Positions 1 to 7,723 of a stretch of 46,959 bases of DNA are shown here, one piece after another. Under the pieces are notes generated by a model. It did not search any database. It had not been told where the DNA came from and saw nothing but the letters and a program-made list of their open reading frames with translations. The position numbers and the translations under genes were made by a program. Each line of letters begins with the position of its first letter. The first letter of the stretch is position 1. Origin of the DNA: an uncultured Eubacteriales bacterium (GTDB taxonomy: Bacteria; Bacillota; Clostridia; Oscillospirales; Acutalibacteraceae); assembly GCA_900315085.1 (NCBI GenBank), contig OMXW01000010.1:1-46959 (forward strand), given 5' to 3'.

Positions 1-707
1 GCAAGCTCCGCCGCCGAGGTTCTCAGGGCTATTTCCGGAGTATTATTCTGCTCGCTTAAATGTCCGAGCATCAATCTCAGCGTTCCGCTTCTGACAAGCT
101 CGCTTAGCTCCGCTGCGCACGCCTCGTTTGATAGGTGACCTCTGTCGGAGAGTATCCTCTTTTTGAGCACATACGGATACGGCCCCGTTTTAAGCATATC
201 GATATCGTGGTTCGATTCAATAACCGCAAAGTCGCTGTGTGCCGCGGCTTCTCTTACCTGCCTTGTCATATATCCCATATCCGTTGCGATCAGGGCGCGT
301 TTTCCGTCGGGCGCTGTAACGTGGTAGCAGCAGCTTTCCGCCGCGTCGTGAGGGGTATCGATTCGCCTTACAAGCATATTTCCGACCGCCGCTTCATCCT
401 CGATTATATGTAATTCCGCGTTCGGCGGCAGCTTTGCGCCGTTTATTAGCGCATTCATTGTGCCCTGACTTGCGTACACGGGAATTTTGTACTTCTTAAC
501 CAGCACTTTTATTGCCGCGCAGTGATCGATATGCTCATGGGTGACAAAAACCGCGCCGACGTTAAGCATACTAAGTCCGTTTGATTCCAGCGCAAGCTCG
601 ATCTGCTTGCAGTTTCTGCCCGCGTCAATCAGAACGCCTTCGCCCGCGCTCCCTATAAAATAGCTGTTTCCTTTGCTTCCGCTGAACAGCGGTACCGCCT
701 TTGCCAA
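1..707 (-). CDS. walJ: WalJ/YycJ-family MBL-fold metallohydrolase, C-terminus cut by window edge
   Basis: Conceptual translation of the minus strand gives a metallo-beta-lactamase-fold protein of the YycJ/VicX type. The order is an N-terminal SGSKGNS motif, LIDAG, the metal site THEHIDH, then TPHDA, ATDMG, ESNHD and a GHLSEQNN segment. The family consists of cytoplasmic metal-dependent hydrolases, probably nucleases, usually linked to the WalRK cell-wall regulon. I choose the TTG at 705-707 as start, because the upstream stretch AGTGGGTGA resembles a Shine-Dalgarno site at suitable spacing; an in-frame GTG at 717-719 is possible. It follows murA and htrA on the same strand; walJ next to htrA is a common Firmicutes arrangement. 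The gene continues past base 1. Family assignment is confident, exact biochemical role is not. Confidence 0.9.
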   Translation of the reverse strand, partial: MAKAVPLFSGSKGNSYFIGSAGEGVLIDAGRNCKQIELALESNGLSMLNVGAVFVTHEHIDHCAAIKVLVKKYKIPVYASQGTMNALINGAKLPPNAELHIIEDEAAVGNMLVRRIDTPHDAAESCCYHVTAPDGKRALIATDMGYMTRQVREAAAHSDFAVIESNHDIDMLKTGPYPYVLKKRILSDRGHLSNEACAAELSELVRSGTLRLMLGHLSEQNNTPEIALRTSAAEL

Positions 708-772
708 GCAATCACCCACTTTTATTAATATATTCTAAATCATAATACCACAAATCACTTATTTTGACAATA

Positions 773-799
773 GAAAAAGGACAGCCTTTCGACTGTCCC
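773..799 (-). terminator. Rho-independent terminator after murA
   Basis: On the minus strand GGACAG, an 8-base loop and CTGTCC are followed by a T run, 13 bases after the murA stop. It separates murA from walJ, so walJ probably depends on partial read-through or on its own promoter in the 100-base gap. Confidence 0.8.
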
Positions 800-811
800 G
801 AGTATTAGTTT

Positions 812-2107
812 TTAAGCTCTGAGCTCTTCCTGGATATCGCCTGTGTAATATACCTTTTTGATATCCGCGCCGAGTGAGCGGAACTTTTCAACAACATCCT
901 CGTATCCTCTTTCGATGAACTGGATGCTTGAAATTTCTGTTGTGCCCTTGATTTCAAGAGCCGCGATGATCATTGCCGCGCCTGCTCTGAGGTCGGTAGC
1001 CTTTACGGGAGCCGCTGTGAGCGGTGTGCCGCCCTCGATGATTGCAAGTCTGCCCTCAACCGAGATATGCGCGCCCATTCTGATAAGTTCGCTGATGTAC
1101 TGATAGCGGTTGTCCCAGACATTCTCGTTTACAATGCTTGTTCCGGGAACACTCATCAGCAGCGCTGTGAACTGGGGCTGGCAGTCGGTGGGGAAACCGG
1201 GGTGAGGCATGGTCTTGATGTTGCAGCGCTTTAAGGGCTTAACTGTAGCGTCAATTGTAAGAGCCTCGTCATACTCGGTGATCTTTACGCCCATCTCACG
1301 GAACTTTGCCGAAATAGACTCAAGATGCTTTGGAGTGATGTTCTTTATTGTGATACATCCGCGTGTTGCCGCAGCCGCGCACATATATGTTCCCGCCTCG
1401 ATTTGGTCGGGAATGATTGAATATGTGATGCCGTGCATATAGGACACGCCTCTGATTTTAATTACGTCTGTACCTGCGCCTCTGATATCCGCGCCCATTG
1501 AGTTGAGGAAGTTTGCAAGGTCAACGATGTGCGGTTCCTTTGCGGCGTTCTCAATGATTGTAAGACCCTTTGCCTTACAAGCGGCGAGCATGATGTTCAT
1601 TGTTGCGCCAACGGAAACAACGTCGAGATAGATATGGCTTCCGAGAAGGCCTTCTTCGCAGTCGGCTTCGATAATAGCGCCGTCAACCAGTCTTGTTTCT
1701 GCTCCGAGCGCCTCAAAGCCCTTTAAGTGCTGGTCGATAGGACGAACACCGAAGTTGCATCCGCCGGGAAGCGCAACCTTTGCCTTGCCGTACTTACCGA
1801 GAAGCGCGCCGAGAAGATAATATGAAGCGCGCATTCCGCGAACAAGCTCGGTAACCGCCGAGAATGTTCTTATATGAGTGGGGTCTATATACAGTGAGCT
1901 TTTGTTGATTTTTCTAACCTTAGCGCCCATCTGCTCAAGGATCTTGCTGATCAGGGTAACGTCGCTGATGTTAGGGATGTTTTCGATCTGACAGGGTTCG
2001 TCGCAAAGAATAACGGCAGGGATAATTGCTACCGCCGCGTTTTTTGCTCCACTGATATTTACCTCACCAAACAGGGGCTTACCGCCCGTAACTACAAATT
2101 TTTCCAA
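812..2107 (-). CDS. murA: UDP-N-acetylglucosamine 1-carboxyvinyltransferase (MurA)
   Basis: The enzyme transfers enolpyruvate from phosphoenolpyruvate to UDP-GlcNAc, the first committed step of peptidoglycan synthesis, in the cytoplasm. The 431-residue length is normal for the family. Visible hallmarks are the N-terminal GAKNAA motif with the substrate-binding Lys22-Asn23 pair, and the catalytic loop PGGCNFGVRP with Cys117, the residue alkylated by fosfomycin, so this copy should be fosfomycin-sensitive. The start is a TTG at 2105-2107 with GGAG about ten bases upstream; no ATG fits. A roughly 170-base leader separates the start from a strong promoter at 2284-2312 that carries an operator-like palindrome. 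Genomes of this group often have two murA paralogues; I cannot tell which one this is. Confidence 0.96.
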   Translation of the reverse strand: MEKFVVTGGKPLFGEVNISGAKNAAVAIIPAVILCDEPCQIENIPNISDVTLISKILEQMGAKVRKINKSSLYIDPTHIRTFSAVTELVRGMRASYYLLGALLGKYGKAKVALPGGCNFGVRPIDQHLKGFEALGAETRLVDGAIIEADCEEGLLGSHIYLDVVSVGATMNIMLAACKAKGLTIIENAAKEPHIVDLANFLNSMGADIRGAGTDVIKIRGVSYMHGITYSIIPDQIEAGTYMCAAAATRGCITIKNITPKHLESISAKFREMGVKITEYDEALTIDATVKPLKRCNIKTMPHPGFPTDCQPQFTALLMSVPGTSIVNENVWDNRYQYISELIRMGAHISVEGRLAIIEGGTPLTAAPVKATDLRAGAAMIIAALEIKGTTEISSIQFIERGYEDVVEKFRSLGADIKKVYYTGDIQEELRA

Positions 2108-2283
2108 TTTGTATACACTCCAATACTTGATTGATAGTTATTCAGCATACATAATATAGTCAACGTAACATACAATAAATTTGTTCCGAAAAGCGGACAA
2201 ACCACAAAATATATTACATTTTTGTTAAAACACACTACAGGTTGTGGTTACGTTGGTGTAACGCTACAATTCTCCTATAGAAA

Positions 2284-2312
2284 ATGATACTACAAAGTTG
2301 TAGTAAAGTCAA
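2284..2312 (-). promoter_or_regulatory. murA promoter with operator-like palindrome in the spacer
   Basis: On the minus strand TTGACT (2312-2307), a 17-base spacer and TATCAT (2289-2284) form a good sigma-A promoter. A perfect palindrome with 8-base arms and 2-base centre, TACTACAA-AG-TTGTAGTA on the plus strand (2288-2305), fills the spacer and overlaps the -10, so a bound dimer would block RNA polymerase. The half-site resembles BlaI/MecI-type operators (TACA...TGTA). A second small inverted repeat, GTTAC-6-GTAAC at 2247-2262, lies in the leader. The rest of the 2108-2613 gap is AT-rich and holds only the htrA terminator; I see no further gene there. Confidence 0.6.
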
Positions 2313-2540
2313 CGCAATATTAAAATTGTAACCGAATTTTGGCAATGTTGTACTCAAATTGTTAAATAACTGTTACTTTTATTTTTAATATTAACAACGG
2401 CTGTAACGCTTTGTTATTTTTTCCTAAAAAGAAATAAAAATCGCGTATTTTCCGTTCGAGAAATATTCGATAATTAACAAATTCTTAACTTTCGGGGAAA
2501 AACCGGCGCCTGAAGTGATGATTATTTAAGTAACGTCCGC

Positions 2541-2580
2541 AAAATAAAAGGCAAACGGAAAAACATCTGCCGTCTGCCTT
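2541..2580 (-). terminator. Terminator after htrA
   Basis: Reading the minus strand, AAGGCAGACGG pairs with CCGTTTGCCTT around an 11-base loop and is followed by a T-rich TTTATTTT tract, 33 bases beyond the htrA stop. Confidence 0.85.
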
Positions 2581-2613
2581 ATTATTTGTTTTAACGCGTT
2601 TCTTATGCCGTGT

Positions 2614-3936
2614 TTACTTGTCTTCCTGCAAGGTAATTTCTACCTCGCGTTCTTTTTTGGAATCTGTGTTGTAAACCTTGATTTTCACCTTGTCGCCGTC
2701 CTTGTGCTCCTCGAGCTTGTTGTAGATATCGGAAAATGATGAAATTTTTGTTCCGTCGAACTCTGTGACTATTTCGCCTGCCTTAACGCCTGCTTTTCCG
2801 CAGGGACCGTCCTGAGATACGGTTTCGGCAAGAATACCGGTTGGAACATCATACTGCGACGCTGCGGCGCTTGAAACCGCGTAGCCGCTGATACCGATTT
2901 TAACTCTGCCCTGAACATAGCCGTACTTCATGAGGCTGTCGGCAATACTCTTGACGGTTGTTGACGGAATACAGAAAGCCATTCCCTCGTATTTTTCGTC
3001 AACGATTTTTGAAGACGCGATACCTACTACCTGACCGTAAACGTTAACGGCAGGGCCGCCCGAGTTGCCGGGGTTAATAGCCGCGTCGGTCTGGATATAT
3101 TTAACGATGCTCTTGTTTGAAGCGTCGCGGTTGAGAGCCGATACAATGCCCTTTGTGAGCGAATTTTTAAATTCAATACCGCCGGGGTTGCCTACGATAA
3201 AGATGTTTTCGCCGATTTTAAGATTATCGGAGTCGCCGAAGGTTACCGCTTTTAAGTCCTTTGCGTCGTCCATTTTAAGGATCGCGAGGTCTGTTCGTGT
3301 ATCAAAGCCTACAACGCCTGCGTTGTACTTTTTGTTGTTGGCGTCAACCACCTTGATTGAATACAGCTTTTTGCTGTTTCCGATCACATGCGCGTTTGTG
3401 AGCACATAGCCGTCGGAAGTGATTATTGTACCGCTGCCCTGGGATTCCGCCGTTGTTTCGTCGTCAAGATAGCACTCGATTCCTACGACCGAGTCGGATA
3501 CCTTTGAGTAAGCGTACTCGGAATCGTATTTTGAGTTGCTCTTGTCAGACGGAAGATTTTCGAGCGAAATACCCTTGAAGTTCTTGTCGACCTTGTCGCT
3601 GTAGTCGGACTCGCTGTGCTTTTCCTCAACGGTTTTATTATCGTCAGCGTTTGGCAGGGTAAAGTCCTTGTTGTTCGGGATCGTAAACTCGATTTCCGAG
3701 TTATTCTTCTTGCTGTTGCCCGATGAATCCGCGTCCTTAAATGTAAAGAAAATAATTCCGCCTATACTTGCCGCGAGCAGCACGCTCAAAACTATGATTA
3801 CAAAAACAAGACCTTTGTTCGCCTTATTTTTTGGCGGCTCGGCTTGACTAGGCTGAATCTGCTGAGCGTAGCCGCCGTTATATACCTGAGTCTGCGGCTG
3901 ATAGCCGTAGCCGTAATTCGGGAGTTGCTCTTTCAT
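2614..3936 (-). CDS. htrA: HtrA/DegP-like membrane-anchored serine protease with PDZ domain
   Basis: A trypsin-fold quality-control protease acting outside the membrane. The 440-residue frame has a Gln/Tyr-rich cytoplasmic start, one membrane segment at about 42-65, an acidic linker, then the protease domain with His183 (TNAHVIG), Asp216 (RTDLAIL) and Ser292 (GNSGGPA). A C-terminal PDZ domain covers about 345-437. The ATG at 3936 has a weak GAGG upstream. However, coding-like Pro/Gln-rich sequence continues upstream in two other frames to an ATG at 4350 with a good GGAG site, so the native protein was probably about 135 residues longer (see 3937-4350). The protease and PDZ parts are intact, and an internally initiated, active protein is possible. 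Its neighbours murA and walJ suggest envelope-stress function. Confidence 0.92.
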   Translation of the reverse strand: MKEQLPNYGYGYQPQTQVYNGGYAQQIQPSQAEPPKNKANKGLVFVIIVLSVLLAASIGGIIFFTFKDADSSGNSKKNNSEIEFTIPNNKDFTLPNADDNKTVEEKHSESDYSDKVDKNFKGISLENLPSDKSNSKYDSEYAYSKVSDSVVGIECYLDDETTAESQGSGTIITSDGYVLTNAHVIGNSKKLYSIKVVDANNKKYNAGVVGFDTRTDLAILKMDDAKDLKAVTFGDSDNLKIGENIFIVGNPGGIEFKNSLTKGIVSALNRDASNKSIVKYIQTDAAINPGNSGGPAVNVYGQVVGIASSKIVDEKYEGMAFCIPSTTVKSIADSLMKYGYVQGRVKIGISGYAVSSAAASQYDVPTGILAETVSQDGPCGKAGVKAGEIVTEFDGTKISSFSDIYNKLEEHKDGDKVKIKVYNTDSKKEREVEITLQEDK

Positions 3937-4350
3937 AGCGGCGAACCTCGCCGTAGTCCGTTGGAGCCTCCTGCTGAGCCTGATAGCCGAACGGCTGAGG
4001 CGGCATGGGCTGCTGAGGCGGCATCTGGGGAGGCATCTGCGGCATTTGAGGCGGCATCTGCGGCATTGGCTGCGGCGGATACTGTCTGTTTACAAAGCGG
4101 TTGTCGGCGTATGTAGCCGTATGCTCAATCGGATTAAAGCCGTCCTGAAACTGTTTGCCTGCTTCCGGCACGGGAGCCTGAACAGCAGGATTTATGTTTT
4201 CCGGAGCCTGCCGAGGCTGAGGAATAAACTGCTGAGTATCCCCCGGCGCGGGATTTGAGCCTGCTCCGCATTTACGGGCGGCTCGGGCTTTTCATTAAAG
4301 GGACGCTGCGGCTGAGCGTTATTAAAATCGTTTTCAAATTGATTGTCCAT
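3937..4350 (-). pseudogene. Frameshifted N-terminal extension of htrA
   Basis: The ATG at 4350 has GGAG seven bases upstream and starts MDNQFENDFNNAQPQRPFNE. The frame runs to about 4255 and then leaves coding character, ending at 4192. The adjacent frame continues the same composition (NPAPGDTQQFIPQPRQAPEN, then a Pro-Gln-Met repeat) from about 4260 to 3950. A further shift then returns to the htrA frame at YGYGYQPQTQ. The first shift is explained by one missing A in CAAATCCC (CAAAATCCC would restore the frame); the second needs one extra base near 3940-3955. Either the gene carries two indels or the assembly has homopolymer errors. The extension resembles the disordered cytoplasmic tails common on clostridial HtrA proteins. 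Confidence 0.7.
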
Positions 4351-4427
4351 TTTATACTCCGTTTTTTCAGGTAAACTGCGGACAAAGCTTAGCATTATGC
4401 CCGCGTTTACGGATTTTGTACCCCTAC

Positions 4428-4456
4428 AGTATACACCTAAAAACGGATAAAAGCAA
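4428..4456 (-). promoter_or_regulatory. Promoter of htrA
   Basis: Minus strand TTGCTT (4456-4451), 17 bases, TATACT (4433-4428). Transcription would start near 4421, about 70 bases upstream of the ATG at 4350. This supports 4350, not 3936, as the original translation start. Confidence 0.6.
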
Positions 4457-4548
4457 CCGAGTTATGCGTAATCTATGTGAAAGTTATCTGAATTTTTAAT
4501 AAAAAACTTGTTTTTTTCCTCAAAGTACTTTATATTTGCACTTTTTTA

Positions 4549-4557
4549 TGGTAGAAT
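4549..4557 (+). promoter_or_regulatory. Extended -10 promoter of fba
   Basis: TGGTAGAAT is an extended -10 element (TG, one base, TAGAAT) with only a poor -35 at 4529-4534. It lies about 60 bases upstream of the aldolase start. The 4351-4612 gap holds this promoter and the divergent htrA promoter. Confidence 0.5.
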
Positions 4558-4618
4558 ATAACCAACTCGGTAAAGGGAGACGTTTCTTTGCTGAAATAAT
4601 TGAAAAAGGAAGATGAAT

Positions 4619-5485
4619 ATGCCATTAGTTAACGCAAAAGAAATGCTTACAAAGGCAAAGGCAGGCCACTATGCTGTAGGCCAGTTCAACATCAACAATC
4701 TTGAGTGGACAAAGTCCATCCTTCTCACTGCGCAGGAACTCAACTCACCTGTAATTCTCGGTGTTTCCGAGGGCGCGGGTAAATATATGTGCGGCTACAA
4801 GACAGTAGTTGGCATGGTTAACGGTATGCTCGAGGAGCTCAACATCACCGTACCTGTTGCTCTTCACCTTGACCACGGTTCATATGAAGGCGCTAAGGCT
4901 TGCATTGAGGCAGGCTTCAGCTCAATCATGTTCGACGGTTCACACTATCCCATCGAGGAGAATGTTGAAAAGACAAAGGAACTCGTAGCTACATGTAACG
5001 AGCTCGGCCTTTCGATCGAGGCTGAGGTTGGTTCAATCGGCGGCGAGGAAGACGGCGTTATCGGTGCAGGCGAATGTGCCGATCCTCAGGAATGCAAGAT
5101 GATCGCTGACCTCGGCGTAACAATGCTCGCTGCAGGTATCGGCAACATCCACGGCAAATATCCCGAGAACTGGGCTGGACTTAGCTTTGAAACTCTTGAC
5201 GCTATCCAGCAGCTCACAGGCGAGATGCCCCTCGTTCTTCACGGCGGCACAGGTATTCCTGCCGACATGATCAAGAAGGCTATTGAGCTCGGCGTTTCAA
5301 AAATCAACGTAAACACAGAGTGCCAGCTCGCGTTTGCCGCTGCTACAAGAGAGTACATTGAAGCAGGCAAGGATCTCCAGGGCAAGGGCTTCGATCCCAG
5401 AAAGCTTCTCGCTCCCGGCGCACAGGCAATCAAGGATACAGTTAAGGAAAAGATGGAGCTCTTCGGCTCGGTTGGCAAGGCTTGA
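4619..5485 (+). CDS. fba: Class II fructose-bisphosphate aldolase
   Basis: Zinc-dependent aldolase that interconverts fructose 1,6-bisphosphate with dihydroxyacetone phosphate and glyceraldehyde 3-phosphate in glycolysis. The protein has the zinc-binding HLDHG motif (residues 83-87), the acidic EAEVGSIGGEED segment, the conserved HGGTGIP phosphate-binding loop and the NVNTE motif near the end. The length of 288 residues is typical of the Bacillus FbaA type. I prefer the ATG at 4619 (MPLVNAKEML), which aligns with FbaA and is better spaced from the AAGGAAG site; an ATG at 4613 is in frame. It is monocistronic, with its own promoter and a strong terminator. It is the only plus-strand gene in the first 42 kb and runs convergently into the phage cassette. 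Confidence 0.97.
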   Translation: MPLVNAKEMLTKAKAGHYAVGQFNINNLEWTKSILLTAQELNSPVILGVSEGAGKYMCGYKTVVGMVNGMLEELNITVPVALHLDHGSYEGAKACIEAGFSSIMFDGSHYPIEENVEKTKELVATCNELGLSIEAEVGSIGGEEDGVIGAGECADPQECKMIADLGVTMLAAGIGNIHGKYPENWAGLSFETLDAIQQLTGEMPLVLHGGTGIPADMIKKAIELGVSKINVNTECQLAFAAATREYIEAGKDLQGKGFDPRKLLAPGAQAIKDTVKEKMELFGSVGKA

Positions 5486-5510
5486 TCTGTACCAAATAAA
5501 ACATAAATTA

Positions 5511-5546
5511 CGGCTCAAACTCCGCACGGGGTTTGAGCCGTTTTTT
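5511..5546 (+). terminator. Terminator of fba abutting the phage cassette
   Basis: CGGCTCAAAC and GTTTGAGCCG form a ten-base perfect stem, extended by CCGC/ACGG pairing in the loop region and followed by six Ts. The last Ts overlap the stop codon of the convergent phage gene ending at 5545, so the cassette begins flush against it. The hairpin could also stop minus-strand transcripts, though the T tract on that side is poor. Confidence 0.9.
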
Positions 5547-6024
5547 AATTGGTGTAATGGATATTGATTTGACAGTTTGCCGGAATATACGCGTCAAGCC
5601 GCTCCTCAAGCATCAGTTTTGTGCCGCTGTCAAGCTGATCGTTTACGGTCAGGGTGATTCTGGAATGTTGGTACACCTCTGTGTATGTAAAATCCTGCAC
5701 TCCGCAGCTGCGCACAAACGCTTCAAAGCCCGACGGAGTATTGTCAATTCCGGTGATATAACCCGCGGTTTCAAGCAGCTCGCGTCTTTTTTCAAGCGTC
5801 AAATTAGATTTTTCCTTGCAGATGAATTTTTCGCGCTCGCTTATTCCCCAGCTCTGTGCGGTAGCTATGAACATCTCGCGCAGAACCTCGTCCATGTATT
5901 CGTAAAACGCGTCGATTTCCTCCGCTATAACGCTAAGCTCAACGCCGATCTCACTGTGCTCCGTAATATTGTACAGTCTGAGCGGAGCAAGCTTGCTCAC
6001 CATCGATTGGTAGCCCGTCATCAT
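5545..6024 (-). CDS. Phage baseplate protein, DUF2313 / Mu gp48 (XkdU) family
   Basis: A 159-residue protein at the distal end of a baseplate operon. The sequence has the pattern of the YmfQ/DUF2313 family: an N-terminal helical part with ALR/AEEIDAFYEYMDEVLREMF-like character, an EKRR segment, and a C-terminal small domain ending in a beta strand (CQINIHY). Its position right after a baseplate J homologue matches PBSX xkdT-xkdU and Mu gp47-gp48. The start overlaps the previous stop (ATGA), so translation is probably coupled. In contractile phages the protein links baseplate wedge and fibres. No fibre gene follows: the next gene is the convergent fba. Confidence 0.75.
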   Translation of the reverse strand: MMTGYQSMVSKLAPLRLYNITEHSEIGVELSVIAEEIDAFYEYMDEVLREMFIATAQSWGISEREKFICKEKSNLTLEKRRELLETAGYITGIDNTPSGFEAFVRSCGVQDFTYTEVYQHSRITLTVNDQLDSGTKLMLEERLDAYIPANCQINIHYTN

Positions 6025-7121
6025 ATCACCTCAATTACCGTTTCACCGCTGACAAAATACTGCGAACCGGGAACTATCGCGTTTGTCATTGACATATCAA
6101 ACTCGTAGTTTTCAATGCAGCCGGTTTCAAGCAAATACTTTCCGAGGCTGCTCAGATACAGCTTGCCGCCCATAGGGATCGTGCTCAGATATTCCTCAAA
6201 CGCCTGAGTAATAAGTTCTGTGACATCGTTCTGAGTGTAGCCTGCTTTGGCTTTTACCGTAACGTTTAAATTATACGGACTCTTTACCGCGGCAAAAACC
6301 TGAACGTCAAGGTTTATTTCACGCTTGCTCTGAATAACCTGAGCAACCTCGTCAACGACCGCCTGACTGATATCGTCCTCGTTTCCGCTGACATAGACGT
6401 TAATTGTACCGGCGCCGCGCGCAAAGCTGACAACACCAACCTTTTTAACGCCGTCAACCGTCTTTGCAAGCTGCTGATAATACGCCTTGTTCATGCCGTT
6501 GGGCACGCAGTAATATGTATCCTTAATGCGTTCACGCAGCGAGCTGTCGGTTTCAGTGTCCGCGCCGCCGACAAAGCGGCTGTTATTTCTGATTTGAACG
6601 ATTTCCGCCGGGACGCTTACCGGCAAAAAATTGATACCTGCCAGAATATTCCCCGCAAAGCCTGCCACCTCAGCCTCGGCGTTAACGGAAACGGACATTG
6701 TCATAAGCGGCAGCACCGCGTCCTCTGTTGTATAAAACCTCAGGGGATTGCTTCCGGGAGTAACAACAACCGTACCGCGCGGAATCAGGATCGGGTCTGA
6801 GCTTGCCTCCTCAACGCTGAACGTCAGAACGCCCTTAGCCTTTGTTGCCTGACGGCGCTCAATACCTCTTTCACGGGCGATATAGTCAAGATACTCACCA
6901 CTTGCCGAGGACGCGAACATCTGCCTTTTCAGCCATTCAAGGCTTGAATACGCGTTGAAAATTTCGCCTGCCATAACCTTCATTCTGACCGCTATTTCCG
7001 AGGCTTCGTCAAAATTATTGCCGCTGCTCTCGATGTAGTTGTTTTTCATTCTTTCGTAAATTTGATTATAGGTCTCCGTAAAAATGCACCTCTCTTTCAA
7101 CGATTCCGCCGTCTGTTTCAA
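6021..7121 (-). CDS. Baseplate J-like protein (Mu gp47 / PBSX XkdT)
   Basis: Baseplate wedge component of a contractile tail. The protein, up to 366 residues, has features typical of baseplate J: an N-terminal helical region, GEYLDYIARERGIERRQATKA, a beta domain with IPRGTVV, the central GGADTETDSSLRERI segment, and a C-terminal domain. The start is uncertain. The TTG at 7121 lies 56 bases inside the previous gene without a Shine-Dalgarno site; an ATG at 7046 is also in frame but poorly supported. The reading frame is intact and ends in an ATGA overlap with the DUF2313 gene. Confidence 0.88.
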   Translation of the reverse strand: MKQTAESLKERCIFTETYNQIYERMKNNYIESSGNNFDEASEIAVRMKVMAGEIFNAYSSLEWLKRQMFASSASGEYLDYIARERGIERRQATKAKGVLTFSVEEASSDPILIPRGTVVVTPGSNPLRFYTTEDAVLPLMTMSVSVNAEAEVAGFAGNILAGINFLPVSVPAEIVQIRNNSRFVGGADTETDSSLRERIKDTYYCVPNGMNKAYYQQLAKTVDGVKKVGVVSFARGAGTINVYVSGNEDDISQAVVDEVAQVIQSKREINLDVQVFAAVKSPYNLNVTVKAKAGYTQNDVTELITQAFEEYLSTIPMGGKLYLSSLGKYLLETGCIENYEFDMSMTNAIVPGSQYFVSGETVIEVI

Positions 7122-7392
7122 TGCCCAGTCTTAAAGTCTCGCCGCATTCAAGCACCCTGACATAGCCCTCGTCATATTCCGACAGAGCTTCGTTTATCAC
7201 CATCTCAGCGTCGCGCGCGCTCATTGTGCCGATGTAATCCGAGCCAAGCTCCCTGTCGTAAACGAACCTGCCCCTCTGAGCCGCCGCGCAGATCAATACG
7301 CGCTGGATCCTTGCTTCTTCGCCGTCAATGATTACCGCCGCGTCGGTTTCATCAAGCTTAATATCTCCGTTTTCAAGCATTACGTCATTCAC
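7066..7392 (-). CDS. Baseplate protein of the GP46 / DUF2634 (XkdS) type
   Basis: A 108-residue protein, expected to be a small baseplate wedge subunit of the gp25/GP46/XkdS kind. Visible pattern: an acidic N-terminus (ENGDIKLDETD), the segment RIQRVLICAAAQRGRFVYDRELGSDY that resembles the RL.TERGSFPYDPDFGS motif of this group, then INEALSEYDEGYVRV. It overlaps the spike gene upstream by 8 bases and the baseplate J gene downstream. The assignment rests on this motif and on the conserved gene order spike - gp46 - gp47 - gp48. Confidence 0.65.
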   Translation of the reverse strand: MNDVMLENGDIKLDETDAAVIIDGEEARIQRVLICAAAQRGRFVYDRELGSDYIGTMSARDAEMVINEALSEYDEGYVRVLECGETLRLGIETDGGIVEREVHFYGDL

Positions 7393-7723
7393 GCGCGAAC
7401 ACCTGCCCGTTAATAACGACGTCGCCGTTATTTTTCAGAATAATCGACGCGCCGCCCTGTGAAAACAGAGCCAGCTCGCCCACCTCGATATTTTGGGAAT
7501 TATCGGTAACTCCGAGCGCGACCTCGCCGTCCTCAAGCGGAAGCACAACCGCGCTTCGGCCGTCGGGAGGGGTGCTGACGATCCCGTAGGGCAGACACTG
7601 CGCAAGTCTTTTGTGTTCGCCCGAAGCGTTGACTGCCGTGCCCTCAACGCCGGTGCTGACGCTTCCCTTTACCGCGCTCGGCTTTTTTATAGAATTATTT
7701 GTTATGTAGCTCATGAGCCACAT
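7385..7723 (-). CDS. Mu gp45-like tail spike / baseplate assembly V protein
   Basis: About 112 residues. The segment AQCLPYGIVSTPPDGRSAVVLPLEDGE, followed by GVTDNS and a final ILKNNGDVVINGQV, resembles Mu gp45: an OB-like part and then a short repetitive beta stretch of the spike. It would form the membrane-piercing tip below the hub. The ATG at 7723 overlaps the hub gene stop (TGATG) and has AAGGAG eight bases upstream; ATG 7714 is an alternative. The beta-helix end is short compared with infectious phages, so the spike would be small. Confidence 0.65.
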   Translation of the reverse strand: MWLMSYITNNSIKKPSAVKGSVSTGVEGTAVNASGEHKRLAQCLPYGIVSTPPDGRSAVVLPLEDGEVALGVTDNSQNIEVGELALFSQGGASIILKNNGDVVINGQVFARE

